DNA of 64,000 bases, taken from assembly GCA_964549105.1 (NCBI GenBank), contig CAZJTZ010000016.1:1-64000 (forward strand), read 5' to 3'. Under the pieces are notes generated by a model. The model saw nothing but the letters and a program-made list of their open reading frames with translations, had not been told where the DNA came from and did no database searches. Origin of the DNA: Hydrogenedens sp964549105 (lineage in GTDB: Bacteria > Hydrogenedentota > Hydrogenedentia > Hydrogenedentales > Hydrogenedentaceae). Both the position numbers and the translations under genes were made by a program. Positions 7,905-17,485 of the stretch are shown piece by piece. Within the stretch, counting starts at the first letter, position 1, and every line of letters begins with the position of its first letter.

Positions 7905-9200
7905 TCAGAGTTCTGCTAAATCTCTCGCGATGTTTCGCCTATATGCTTGCCACGCAGGTATGATACCTGCAAGTAAACCGACTATGGCTACTGTGGCAAA
8001 GGAGGTTATATGTTCCGAAGTCATTATGAATGGGGTTACGCTTAAACCATATTTTTGAGTTAAATAATAGCCTACAATACGGGTAATAACTCCTCCTAAT
8101 AGATATCCAGCCAAAATTCCCAAAACGGTTACCCAAAACGCTTCAATAAGCACAGAGCCAAAAATCTCAATCCTAGAAGCACCTAATGCTCTCATTATGG
8201 CTAAATCTCGTCTCCTTTGAGTTATCGCAAGGTATAAACCAATCATAATAGACAATGCAGATATTATAACAACTAAATATCCAACAGACAAAAGCACGGT
8301 TTGTGCCGTTCCCAAAAACTGCTCAAATAACTTTGAAATTTCTTCAACTGGTGTTGCTGCCATTGCAACTGTGGATTCTCGAACCATTTCCCGATATTGA
8401 AATCGTAATGCTGGGCTTTGTAATTGAACAAGTACAGCCGTAATCATAGACCGTGGGTCTTTACCCCACTCCTCATATTGGATATTCCCTTCATCATCAG
8501 ATTCCACACTCTTCTCATGCTCCTCACTATGATGCTCGCCATGAATGTTCCATACGGAATCAACCGATGTAAAAATTGCTCTATCAAATGGAGAACTGGA
8601 ATATTCAAAAATGCCTACTACGGTATAAGGGCTTTGTTCGTGTTGATGTCCCCCTAATATCTCTGGAATTTTTATGAAACCATGACTACTTACAAATGTA
8701 TCACCCACATTCAATCCCGTTTCTTTTGCTACCAGAGCACCTAATACCGCTTCAAACGGTTTTTCAAATGCTCTACCTTCTCTTATAACAAAGGGATGTC
8801 GTTCTTCGCCTGTGATAGGACTAATCCAGCGATGGTCAAAAAGGCCTGCTTCTGTCCCAACGATACGAAACCCTTGATAATTATCACCAAGGGCTATAGG
8901 ATAAGCTGACTGAACATATTCCTTATCATTCTTCAACTGTTCATACACAGACCATGGTATATTTCCTGTGGGATTATCCATAAAATAGACACTACTTAGC
9001 ACAAGTTGTAAGGGACTTCCTTTAGCACCCACAACTAAATCAAATGCCTGTCCTTCTTCTTCAAACCGCTTTTTGGTTTCTTCGCGAAGAGTCAGAACAG
9101 AACTAATAAGAGCAACGGCTAATGCCACAGATAAAATAGTAAGGAAGGTCGTGAACTTGCGATTCCACAAATATCCCCATGCAATTCCCCACAATGTCAT
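7905..9200 (-). CDS. ABC transporter permease, FtsX/MacB-like
   Basis: 431 residues. One membrane helix near the N-terminus (about 15-36), a large extracytoplasmic domain, and three membrane helices near the C-terminus (about 300-425) form the FtsX/LolE/MacB topology. The 'ITQRRRDLAIMRALGAS' coupling motif is present. The extracytoplasmic domain carries a His/Glu-rich loop (H220, H223, H224, H228) and a second His pair (H185, H187), unusual for lipoprotein-sorting LolC/E proteins and suggestive of metal binding. The start codon overlaps the ATPase stop (ATGA), so translation is coupled, with GGAGG inside the ATPase gene. Substrate unknown; zinc or another transition metal is a hypothesis. Confidence 0.82.
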   Translation of the reverse strand: MTLWGIAWGYLWNRKFTTFLTILSVALAVALISSVLTLREETKKRFEEEGQAFDLVVGAKGSPLQLVLSSVYFMDNPTGNIPWSVYEQLKNDKEYVQSAYPIALGDNYQGFRIVGTEAGLFDHRWISPITGEERHPFVIREGRAFEKPFEAVLGALVAKETGLNVGDTFVSSHGFIKIPEILGGHQHEQSPYTVVGIFEYSSSPFDRAIFTSVDSVWNIHGEHHSEEHEKSVESDDEGNIQYEEWGKDPRSMITAVLVQLQSPALRFQYREMVRESTVAMAATPVEEISKLFEQFLGTAQTVLLSVGYLVVIISALSIMIGLYLAITQRRRDLAIMRALGASRIEIFGSVLIEAFWVTVLGILAGYLLGGVITRIVGYYLTQKYGLSVTPFIMTSEHITSFATVAIVGLLAGIIPAWQAYRRNIARDLAEL

Positions 9201-9862
9201 ACAGTAACCTCCTCATATACTAAACTTGAACAATCATAAATCTGTGGCAATCTGTCGGCAATACTTCTATCATGTGTAACCAATAAAAGTGTCAAACCCT
9301 GTTCTTCACATAAATCTATTAATAATCCCATCACACTATTGGCTGTTTTCGGGTCAAGACTACCTGTGGGTTCATCTGCCACAATTAACTTTTGCTTATT
9401 GGCTACTGCCCGTGCTATTGCTACACGCTGTTGTTCACCAACACTCAACTCCGATGGTTTATTATGTAAACGATTTCCTAATCCTACCCGTTCCAATAGT
9501 TGTTTTGCATGGTTTTTCCATATAGATGATGGGATAGTATCGCTAAAACGCATGCCCAACACTACATTTTGTAATGCTGTAAACGGAGGCAATAGATTAA
9601 ATGTTTGGAATACAAAACCTATGTTTTCTCCACGAAAGTGGTCTAATTGCACCTCGGATAATTTGGTCAATTCCACCCCATTTACAACAATTTTGCCTTT
9701 GTCTGGTTTTAACAGTCCTGATATTAAATTTAACAATGTGCTTTTGCCACAGCCACTGGGGCCCCAAAGAGCAATCTTTGATTTTGGTGGAGCATAAAAT
9801 TTTTCACAATAAAAACTCGTTTTCGGACCCAATTTAATTGAACAATCTTCAACCCTAACCAT
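9197..9862 (-). CDS. ABC transporter ATP-binding protein, LolD-like
   Basis: 221 residues, the normal length for LolD/MacB-type ATPases. Walker A is 'GPSGCGKST', the Q-loop follows in 'GFVFQTFNLLP', the signature is 'LSVGEQQRVAIARA' (LSVGE in place of LSGGQ), Walker B is 'LIVADEPTGSLD', and the H-switch is 'VTHD'. It would drive the permease encoded immediately downstream with a four-base overlap. It is the first gene of a three-gene operon (ATPase, permease, DUF3299). GAGG precedes the ATG. The operon faces the MscK-like gene divergently across 137 bases that contain an imperfect inverted repeat. Confidence 0.9.
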   Translation of the reverse strand: MVRVEDCSIKLGPKTSFYCEKFYAPPKSKIALWGPSGCGKSTLLNLISGLLKPDKGKIVVNGVELTKLSEVQLDHFRGENIGFVFQTFNLLPPFTALQNVVLGMRFSDTIPSSIWKNHAKQLLERVGLGNRLHNKPSELSVGEQQRVAIARAVANKQKLIVADEPTGSLDPKTANSVMGLLIDLCEEQGLTLLLVTHDRSIADRLPQIYDCSSLVYEEVTV

Positions 9863-9894
9863 AAAAACCTCGTATTTTTCGTTAATTACAATAG

Positions 9895-9953
9895 AAACGA
9901 AATGAATCCTATTTGGTAATACAAATTAATACTTTATATCATTCGATTCGTTT
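9895..9953. promoter_or_regulatory. imperfect inverted repeat in a divergent promoter region
   Basis: AAACGAAATGAAT (9895-9907) and ATTCGATTCGTTT (9941-9953) are inverted copies with two mismatches, separated by 33 bases, between the divergent ABC operon and MscK-like gene. This could be a pair of operator half sites or a structural repeat. I cannot assign a regulator. Confidence 0.25.
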
Positions 9954-9999
9954 TATTTGCAAATCATGTTAAAATAAATATCTAAATAAAGGTATAGAT

Positions 10000-12900
10000 A
10001 TGAAAAGAAAACATTATTTCTTCCTATTCATTTTACTTAATATAAGCATTTTCCTCTTTCCAAATCTATCTACATTCTCTGAAGATAGCGATATCACCGA
10101 AGAATATATTATAAACCTAAAAAACTCGATATTAAATACTTCAACATTAAACGAAGATGCAAAAAAGACAGCAGACAAATTATTAAATGATAGTCTGACC
10201 TACTTGCAATCCATAGATAAGTGGAATAAGCAAATCGAACAATTGGACCTGGAAGTCAAAAATGCGTCAGAAGAAATAAAATCTAATGAAGAGCAGGCAA
10301 CACTAATTGAAAAAACAGAACAAATAAGCACGAGCAATCTTTCCATTGATGAAATCAATCAGAATCTAATCCAATCTGAATCGGAATACAAACAGAAACA
10401 GGAAGAGTTTGAAAAGGTTTATGCAGAACTCAATAATAGAAGTGAATATCGCAAAAACTTATTATCCAGAGTAAGTGAATTGCAACAGCATATTCCTTCG
10501 TTAAAGAATTTTTTCCCTTCTACTCTATCTCCAACTGACTCTCCACAATTACAAGAAGTAAAACAAATTGCCTTTTCAACGCAAATAAAATCTTTAGAAA
10601 AGGAACTTGAATTTTGTAATAAGGAATTAGATAGTTTTGAGATTAAAACAAAACTAATTACATCAAGACTTGAAAAATTAAGATTTGAAATACGAGCGAA
10701 AGAAAAGGAATACAATTTTTGGCAAAATGAATTTAACAAGAGAAAACAAGAAGAAGCACAAAAAAATATTAGAAATTCTCTGTCTTTATTACAATCATTA
10801 CCCAAGGCAGGTTCATCATTTACAAAAGAATTATCTGATTTTGCAAATGAAAACCTATTACTAGCGAAAAAAGGTCAAGAGCCTGAAGGTATTGAAAATA
10901 AGATTCTATCTATTAATGAAAAGTTTAAATACTATAATCAAGAATATAAAAAACAAAAAACTCAATTAGAACAGTTAAGACAAAATTCTAAACAGGGATC
11001 GTCTTTATCGGGTTGGGCGTTTTCACTTCGTCAGGAAAAGGCTAAATTACCTGAACTTCGCGAGTTAAATCGTCAGCAAAAAGAACTTAATAACGAGTTA
11101 ATGCAAATCGAGAGTGAATACAATGACCTGCTTTCCCGGCAGTTAAAAATGTCCGATATTGAGAGTCAAATATTAGATGTATTCAACCAATCTACATCAG
11201 GTTTATCTGATTATGAAAAAAAGAGTATCAAAAAATCTATTGATGACTTAATCAAAACACAAAAGAACATTTTGTCTTCACTAATTAGCGATTATGAAAA
11301 CTATATCTCTTTACTTTCACAAACAATTGGAGTATTAAACCTCTGGACTGAACATACCTACGAATTTAACCAATATATTGATGAAAATATAATCTGGATT
11401 CGTTCTCCTTTTCCCCGAGTAACCCAAATAAAAACTGATGCAAAAGAATTATTAACTTTTCTTTCCCAGGTTAAACCCCAATCATATCAGAACATCATGT
11501 TTCAGATTATTTTTATAACCTCTCTTGCCTTTCTGGGGTTTGCAATCATCTTATTTATAAATAAACATTATGAAAAACGAATAGAGTTTATCGCTTCACA
11601 AATAAAAGTTCCTCTCAACTTCAGCATTCCAAAATTAATACAGTTCCTTTATCTATTTTTTACTCGTACTGTATTGCTACCGTTTTGGTTTTTTGCCATA
11701 AGTTTTTTAATTCGCAAATTACTGCCAAGTGTTGTTTTAACCGATGTGCTTTCCATAAGTCTCCGTTGGTTATGTTTCCCCCTTTTTTGGGGAGAAATAA
11801 TCATTATAATTATCAAAATCCCTTCGCTTTCAGAAATAATTTTTAAGCAACTCAAAAACAAATTTAAGGATATACTTTTAAGATTTTACATATTTACTGC
11901 ATGGTCAATCCTTTGCTTATTTTTTATTTTTTTTAGTAGTCAACTTATTCCGAATTCTTCTATTGCCGACCTTACATTTAGAATTGCCTTTTGTTTGTTT
12001 TTGCTATCTACCGCCATATTTCTCTTTTTCCTATCGCGATATATAAAGAGTGGAACGACAGAAACTGCGAAAGAAAAAACAAATCAATTTTTAACTTTTA
12101 CAAAAAACTCTTTAATCTTTATTTCGCTTGCTTCTGTTGCCATTATGGTTTTTAATTTATTGGGTTATAACTATGGTAGTCTTGAAATAGCAAAGAAACT
12201 ATTTTTTACCCTTTTTACCATAACTATTCTTTTCATCCTGTATAGATTGTCAGAAGCCATTTTGAAATATTATCAATGGAAAACGGTATTAAACACTTCT
12301 ATTGTTTCACATACTACATTGTTACTACCCTCATCTGAAAATATTTCTGAATCTTCCCATTCTTCAAATGAAACAGAAACATCCCCACCACAAAAAATAT
12401 TCTTTTCACAAACAGAAAAAGTAATAAAATATGGTATTTTTATATTAGGTTTTGTTCTTACCATATACATCTGGTCAGACATATTTCCTGCATTAAGTTA
12501 TCTTGACAATATTCATCTCTGGGAAATTTCTTCCATTACAGAAGCAATAAATAAATCTACTGTTCAGACAGGACAAACAGAAGGTAGATCAGAACAATCC
12601 GCACAGCCTGCTTTCGCTATTGGAGAATTTGTTAGCCTGATGGACCTCTTTAAATCCATTATTATTATACTCGTTACATTCTTCTTAATAAGAAATATAA
12701 CCCTGTACCTCGATTATCCACTTTCAAAATACACAAACATTCAGCCCGGTGAAAGATATGCCATAATAACCTTATCGAAATACATCATTTTTACTATTGG
12801 ATTTCTAATAGCGTTGGGAACCATCAAAATTACATGGAGTAAAGTCCAATGGCTAATAGCGGCATTAGGTGTCGGGTTTGGGTTTGGTTTACAAGAAATT

Positions 12901-13479
12901 GTTGCTAATTTTGTTTCGGGTTTAATTTTACTCTCCGAAAGACCCTTACGCGTTGGAGATATTGTCACTATTGGCGAAGTCTCTGGGAAAGTAAAATCTT
13001 TGCGTATGCGTTCTACATCCATATTGAACTGGGACAATAAGGAACTTATCGTTCCCAACAAGGATTTAATTACGCAAAGATTAATTAACTGGACACGAAA
13101 TGAATCTAAAATTCGCCTATGTATTCCTGTGGGTGTATCCTATCAATCAGATGTAAACAAGGTTATATCCATACTTACAGAAATTGCTAAATCCCATCCC
13201 TTTACCGAAAATGACCCAAAGCCTCAAATTTATTTTCTTCGTTTAGGTCCTAATGCAATGGAATTTGAACTACGCGTACACACAAACATATCTTACAGTT
13301 TAGACCTACAACATGACTTGTTATGCTCCATATTTGAGCGTTTTAAGCAAGAACATATAGAAATAGCCTACCCCCAATTGGATGTTCATTTAAAAAACAA
13401 TGAGCATAAAAGTAGCAATATAGAAATTAAGAATAACGATACAGAGAGCTACCTTAACACAGATGAAAAAAGAACATAA
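10000..13479 (+). CDS. large mechanosensitive channel, MscK/KefA-like (MscS superfamily)
   Basis: 1159 residues. A signal peptide (about 1-28) is followed by a long coiled-coil periplasmic region (about 30-500), many membrane helices (about 500-930), and the MscS core at about 930-1120. The pore-lining helix region contains 'ALGVGFGFGLQEIVANFVSG', then the beta domain 'RPLRVGDIVTIGEVSGKV' and 'NWDNKELIVPNKDL'. This domain order matches MscK/MscM-type channels, which gate under membrane tension and protect against hypo-osmotic shock. The C-terminal end overlaps the start of uvrC by 17 bases. The closest named relative cannot be decided without alignment, so no symbol is given. Confidence 0.88.
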   Translation: MKRKHYFFLFILLNISIFLFPNLSTFSEDSDITEEYIINLKNSILNTSTLNEDAKKTADKLLNDSLTYLQSIDKWNKQIEQLDLEVKNASEEIKSNEEQATLIEKTEQISTSNLSIDEINQNLIQSESEYKQKQEEFEKVYAELNNRSEYRKNLLSRVSELQQHIPSLKNFFPSTLSPTDSPQLQEVKQIAFSTQIKSLEKELEFCNKELDSFEIKTKLITSRLEKLRFEIRAKEKEYNFWQNEFNKRKQEEAQKNIRNSLSLLQSLPKAGSSFTKELSDFANENLLLAKKGQEPEGIENKILSINEKFKYYNQEYKKQKTQLEQLRQNSKQGSSLSGWAFSLRQEKAKLPELRELNRQQKELNNELMQIESEYNDLLSRQLKMSDIESQILDVFNQSTSGLSDYEKKSIKKSIDDLIKTQKNILSSLISDYENYISLLSQTIGVLNLWTEHTYEFNQYIDENIIWIRSPFPRVTQIKTDAKELLTFLSQVKPQSYQNIMFQIIFITSLAFLGFAIILFINKHYEKRIEFIASQIKVPLNFSIPKLIQFLYLFFTRTVLLPFWFFAISFLIRKLLPSVVLTDVLSISLRWLCFPLFWGEIIIIIIKIPSLSEIIFKQLKNKFKDILLRFYIFTAWSILCLFFIFFSSQLIPNSSIADLTFRIAFCLFLLSTAIFLFFLSRYIKSGTTETAKEKTNQFLTFTKNSLIFISLASVAIMVFNLLGYNYGSLEIAKKLFFTLFTITILFILYRLSEAILKYYQWKTVLNTSIVSHTTLLLPSSENISESSHSSNETETSPPQKIFFSQTEKVIKYGIFILGFVLTIYIWSDIFPALSYLDNIHLWEISSITEAINKSTVQTGQTEGRSEQSAQPAFAIGEFVSLMDLFKSIIIILVTFFLIRNITLYLDYPLSKYTNIQPGERYAIITLSKYIIFTIGFLIALGTIKITWSKVQWLIAALGVGFGFGLQEIVANFVSGLILLSERPLRVGDIVTIGEVSGKVKSLRMRSTSILNWDNKELIVPNKDLITQRLINWTRNESKIRLCIPVGVSYQSDVNKVISILTEIAKSHPFTENDPKPQIYFLRLGPNAMEFELRVHTNISYSLDLQHDLLCSIFERFKQEHIEIAYPQLDVHLKNNEHKSSNIEIKNNDTESYLNTDEKRT

Positions 13480-15220
13480 TCCAGAATATATCAATTCAAC
13501 AAATCAAAATAAACTTATCAATCTTGAATTAGTTCCGACAAACCCCGGCTGTTATCTTTTCTACGATAACAAAGGGAAAATTATTTATATTGGTAAAGCA
13601 AACAACTTACGCTCTCGTATACGAACCTACCTACAAAATGCTGATAATCGTTATCATATCCGTTTCCTTTTGTCCAGGGCACAGAGAATTGACTATATAA
13701 TTACGAATAGCGAACGAGAAGCCTTACTTCTGGAAAATACCCTCATAAAACGGCATAAACCTCGATACAACATTAGACTCAAAGATGATAAGAACTACCT
13801 GTCCTTACGATTAGACCCTTCAGACGATTTCCCGCGACTAACTTTTGTCCGAAAACCTAAAAAAGATAATGCTCTATACTTTGGCCCGTTTCATTCCGCT
13901 TCCACCATAAGAGAGGTCTACAAACAACTCCATTTTATTGTTCCTTTAAGACGATGTTCTGATGGCAATTTTCACAATAGGACACGCCCCTGCTTGTATT
14001 ATCAAATGGGAACATGTCCCGCTCCCTGTGTCAATTACATAAGTAAGGAACAATATTCAGAACTGGTCCAACAGGCAATTCTTTTACTTCAAGGAAAAGC
14101 AGAAACACTTGAAAAAGAGTTAAGCCAGCAAATAAAACGACTGTCCGAAAAATTGGAATTTGAACAGGCAGGCTTAATAAGGGATAGGTTGTTTGCCCTT
14201 CGCAAAATAATGGAACCTCAGCAAACCATCCTTTTCAACCAGTCCCGTAATATTGATGTCTGGGGTATCTATTCGTCAGATAATAATGCAGTAATTCATA
14301 TCCTCTTTTACCAGAACGGTAAATTGGTAGGTTCACGCGCTTTTAGTATCGTTATCCCCATAGAAATTCCCTTAAATGAATTTTTAAGTTCAATATTACT
14401 AGATGTATACACTCAAAAATTACCTGTTCCAGCAGAAATACTTCTTCCTGTGGACATTGATGATGTAAATTCATTAACCGAGTTATTGATAGAAAAAACA
14501 GGCAAAAAGGTGCAAATGATTCATCCCAAACGAGGCATTAAGGAAGAACTCTTAAGACTTGCTTCTAAAAATGCAGAGGCAAAATTTCTTGAAGAGAAAA
14601 AACTTCAGGCAAGTAAAGGAATGGCACTTCAAGAAATCCAGAAATTGTTACACCTTCCAAAAATCCCGAAAAGGATTGAATGCTTTGACGCCTCTACCTT
14701 TCAGGGCGATAGCACGGTTGTAGGTATGGTCGTTTTTGAAAATGGCATCCCCAACAAATCCCATTACAGACGGTTTGCTATTGACATTACAGACGCTAAT
14801 GATGACTATTATGCTCTACGCAATGCACTGACAAGACGCTATACTGATTTAACTGACCTCCCTATGCCTGACCTTCTGCTTATTGATGGTGGTAAAGGAC
14901 AACTCAATGTAGCCACATCCGTGTTGAACGACTTAAAAATTACAGAAATAGTGTGTGCGAGTATCGCAAAAGCAAGAACCTATCCAACAAAAGACATGGC
15001 AATCTCTACGCAAGACCGATTCTTCATACCCAATCGGAGCAACCCTATTATAATCCGTTCAAAAAATTCACCTGCCTTACTACTTTTGCAACAGATTCGT
15101 GATGAAACACATCGTTTTTCTATTCAATATCACAGAAAAAGACGCTCACAAAAATTTATTACACATTCTAAAAGACCTAAGATGCTCAACACATCCCTAC
15201 CCCAACAACCCAAAGATTGA
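13463..15220 (+). CDS. uvrC: UvrABC excinuclease subunit C, lacking the C-terminal HhH domain
   Basis: 585 residues. The N-terminal GIY-YIG nuclease ('NPGCYLFYDNKGKIIYIGKA') makes the 3' incision. A Cys region ('RPCLYYQMGTCPAPCVNYI') and the UVR motif for UvrB binding ('LEFEQAGLIRDRLFALRKIM') follow. The RNase H-like domain for the 5' incision shows 'CFDASTFQG', 'LLLIDGGKGQL' and 'RDETHRFSI'. Normal UvrC continues for about 60-80 residues as a tandem helix-hairpin-helix with a 'PGIG' motif. Here the protein stops shortly after 'YHRKRRSQ' with a basic, unrelated tail. I checked the other forward frames to 15284 and saw no HhH coding sequence. It starts inside the preceding gene. Confidence 0.9.
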   Translation: MKKEHNPEYINSTNQNKLINLELVPTNPGCYLFYDNKGKIIYIGKANNLRSRIRTYLQNADNRYHIRFLLSRAQRIDYIITNSEREALLLENTLIKRHKPRYNIRLKDDKNYLSLRLDPSDDFPRLTFVRKPKKDNALYFGPFHSASTIREVYKQLHFIVPLRRCSDGNFHNRTRPCLYYQMGTCPAPCVNYISKEQYSELVQQAILLLQGKAETLEKELSQQIKRLSEKLEFEQAGLIRDRLFALRKIMEPQQTILFNQSRNIDVWGIYSSDNNAVIHILFYQNGKLVGSRAFSIVIPIEIPLNEFLSSILLDVYTQKLPVPAEILLPVDIDDVNSLTELLIEKTGKKVQMIHPKRGIKEELLRLASKNAEAKFLEEKKLQASKGMALQEIQKLLHLPKIPKRIECFDASTFQGDSTVVGMVVFENGIPNKSHYRRFAIDITDANDDYYALRNALTRRYTDLTDLPMPDLLLIDGGKGQLNVATSVLNDLKITEIVCASIAKARTYPTKDMAISTQDRFFIPNRSNPIIIRSKNSPALLLLQQIRDETHRFSIQYHRKRRSQKFITHSKRPKMLNTSLPQQPKD

Positions 15221-15283
15221 TTCCCAACTTTCTACAAACTAAGTAATATGGTGAATAAATAGAGAAAGATTATATGTAGAGGT

Positions 15284-16189
15284 TTATTCGTTTAGTGTTT
15301 TGTCTTTTGAGGTAAACTCATTCCAGCGGTTGTTGACATATTGTTGGAGTTCTTCTAAAATATCGGAATCTATGTTGCCAAAGCGTTTTTGCATAGACAA
15401 GTATTCTGTTATAGGTTTTAATTTGCCCCCTTTTGCTAAACGATGGCTTCTGCCTGTTAAACGGAAGACACCGTGTTCAATTTCGTAAAGCACAACCATT
15501 CCTGTTTCAACGGCTAATTGTCCGATGGTTACCGTATCTTTCGGGTCGTATTGCCATCCTGAGGGACAGGGAACGCAGAGGTGAATGTATCTCAATCCTT
15601 TCATATCCCTTGCTTTCTTTACCTTGTCATATAAATCTGTGGGATATGATACGCATGCCGTTGCTACATAGGGAATATTATGTGCCTCCATAATTTTTCC
15701 CATATCTTTGGGATTATGGAGTTTTCCATAAACAGGGGTGGTTGTGGTCTTAACGCCTTTGGGTGTGGCTCCGGAGCGTTGTGTGCCTGTATTCATATAG
15801 GCTTCATTGTCATAACATATAAAAAGGAAGTTTGCATTTCTTTCTGCGGCACCGCTAAGTGCTTGAATCCCTATGTCTACAGTTCCGCCATCGCCAGCCA
15901 TTGCTAAAACGGTAATGTCTTCATGTTTTGTGGCTTTTAAACCAGCAACTATACCGGAGGCTACTGCGGATGTTCCCGGGAATACTGTATTAATCCACGG
16001 GACATTCATAGAGGATATAGGATACATTCCGCCTAATACGGTGAGGCACGACGCCGGGACTGTCATGACACATTTTCCATCTAACGCTTTTAGAATATGT
16101 CTCAATCCAATTCCTAAACCGCAACCAGCACAGGCACGGTTTCCCGGTAGCATATATTCTTCTGTCGGTAATTCAAGGATAGATGTCAT
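15284..16189 (-). CDS. porB: 2-oxoacid:ferredoxin oxidoreductase, beta subunit (TPP-binding)
   Basis: 301 residues. The N-terminal 'GNRACAGCGLGIGLRHI' contributes Fe-S ligand cysteines and opens the thiamine-diphosphate domain. 'VLAMAGDGGTVDIGIQALSGAAERN' (quoted here in part: AGDGGTVDIG) is the TPP/Mg motif, followed by 'YDNEAYMNTGTQRSG'. Together with the alpha, gamma and delta subunits it decarboxylates pyruvate or a related 2-oxoacid with CoA, reducing ferredoxin. The order gamma-delta-alpha-beta is that of archaeal and Thermotoga-type four-subunit enzymes. The substrate (pyruvate versus branched-chain 2-oxoacid) cannot be told from motifs, so the por symbol is provisional. Last gene of the operon. 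Confidence 0.88.
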   Translation of the reverse strand: MTSILELPTEEYMLPGNRACAGCGLGIGLRHILKALDGKCVMTVPASCLTVLGGMYPISSMNVPWINTVFPGTSAVASGIVAGLKATKHEDITVLAMAGDGGTVDIGIQALSGAAERNANFLFICYDNEAYMNTGTQRSGATPKGVKTTTTPVYGKLHNPKDMGKIMEAHNIPYVATACVSYPTDLYDKVKKARDMKGLRYIHLCVPCPSGWQYDPKDTVTIGQLAVETGMVVLYEIEHGVFRLTGRSHRLAKGGKLKPITEYLSMQKRFGNIDSDILEELQQYVNNRWNEFTSKDKTLNE

Positions 16190-16201
16190 GATTTGTTATT
16201 C

Positions 16202-17485
16202 CTAATACATACAGTTAATCCATTGCGATTCTGATATAGATTCATAATCCAGTTTACCAGATGTAAATTTATTCCAACAGTTATAAATAGCCTCTGCTAT
16301 TTCATGAGGCTTAACATCTCTACCTCCCAATCCTGCTATAAAACCGATAACGGTTGGTGCAATGCCTGCTTCACATAAGCAGGATTTGACATCAACGCAT
16401 ATCGGTCCCTGATAACCATAACTCAAACTTTTGTCAATGGTGATGATTAGTTTTTTGTCTTTCAAAGTAGCAGATAATTTTTTGTTAGGAAATGGTCGGT
16501 ATGCTCTTAAAGATATAAGTCCCGCAGATATGCCAATGTCTCGGAGCATGTCTACTACCAATAGACTTAATTTGGCGATACTGCCTGCGTCTACAATAAC
16601 AACCTCTGCGTCATCAGTCTTATATTGTGTAAATAGTCCACCTGTACTGCGTCCAAATAGGTTTTGATATTCAGCGTCTACCTCTTCTATTACATTCAAA
16701 CTTCCACGGAGTGCTGTGTGATGTAGATATTTATGTTCCATATAACCGTGGCATAACACACCATCGGCATTGGTTCTGGGGTCTGCGAGCGTCACAGGGT
16801 TCATGTTTATAGGTTTACTCAAATCAATCGGTGTATGCGGCAAATATGGTGGTAGGAAATTTCTCACTTTATTGCCGTCGGGAACTTCAATTGGCATAAC
16901 AGTATGAGATAGGATGTAACCATCATAGCAGACCATCACAGGAAGATAAACCTTCTCGGCGATACGGTAGGCTTGTATTACAGAATCAATAATCTCCTGA
17001 TTATCTTTACAAAACAATTGAATCCAGCCTGCATCGCGTTGAGACATGGAGTCTTGCTGGTCATTAAGCACATTCCACGGTGCTGCCATGGCTCTATTGA
17101 CACATGCCATCACAATTGGTAGGCGAGAGCCAGATGCCCAGTGGAGTTGTTCACACATGTAAGCGAGACCATTAGCACTGGTTGCAGTAAATACACGAGC
17201 CCCTGCAATAGACGCACCGATACATACACCCATTGCACTATGTTCGCTTTCCACAGGGACAAATTCCGCTTCTAATTCGCCTTGTTCTACAAATTTAGCC
17301 AGGTCTTCAACCACAGGAGATTGTGGAGTGATAGGATATGCTGCTATTACCTTAACTTTCGATAGAAAAGCACCTATTGCAGCGGCTTGATTCCCTGTGA
17401 GCACATGACTGCCCGGAGGATAGGACTTCGGATTGGAAGCATACTCGATTACATTATTTATTTCGGGTTGGTTCTGAACTTTCAT
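16202..17485 (-). CDS. porA: 2-oxoacid:ferredoxin oxidoreductase, alpha subunit
   Basis: About 427 residues from the ATG at 17485. That start is chosen because family homology begins shortly after it ('LTGNQAAAIGAF', 'VIAAYPITPQSPVVE'), it has GGAAAG upstream, and the longer frame to 17539 would run deep into the delta gene. The 'YPITPQSP' and 'ESEHSAMG' motifs form part of the TPP site at the interface with the beta subunit. The C-terminal domain has 'LRAYRPFPNKKL' and the family's closing 'GLGGRDV'. It overlaps the delta gene by 32 bases and precedes beta by 12, consistent with coupled translation in one operon. Confidence 0.88.
   Translation of the reverse strand: MKVQNQPEINNVIEYASNPKSYPPGSHVLTGNQAAAIGAFLSKVKVIAAYPITPQSPVVEDLAKFVEQGELEAEFVPVESEHSAMGVCIGASIAGARVFTATSANGLAYMCEQLHWASGSRLPIVMACVNRAMAAPWNVLNDQQDSMSQRDAGWIQLFCKDNQEIIDSVIQAYRIAEKVYLPVMVCYDGYILSHTVMPIEVPDGNKVRNFLPPYLPHTPIDLSKPINMNPVTLADPRTNADGVLCHGYMEHKYLHHTALRGSLNVIEEVDAEYQNLFGRSTGGLFTQYKTDDAEVVIVDAGSIAKLSLLVVDMLRDIGISAGLISLRAYRPFPNKKLSATLKDKKLIITIDKSLSYGYQGPICVDVKSCLCEAGIAPTVIGFIAGLGGRDVKPHEIAEAIYNCWNKFTSGKLDYESISESQWINCMY

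Noticed and set aside
9339..9797. 152-codon open frame opposite the ABC ATPase
   Set aside because: It is a shadow of the minus-strand gene with no ribosome binding site or protein-like motifs.
15150..15284. Frameshift that would restore the UvrC HhH domain
   Set aside because: I read the other forward frames; none shows a PGIG-type HhH sequence, and the convergent gene follows after 63 bases.
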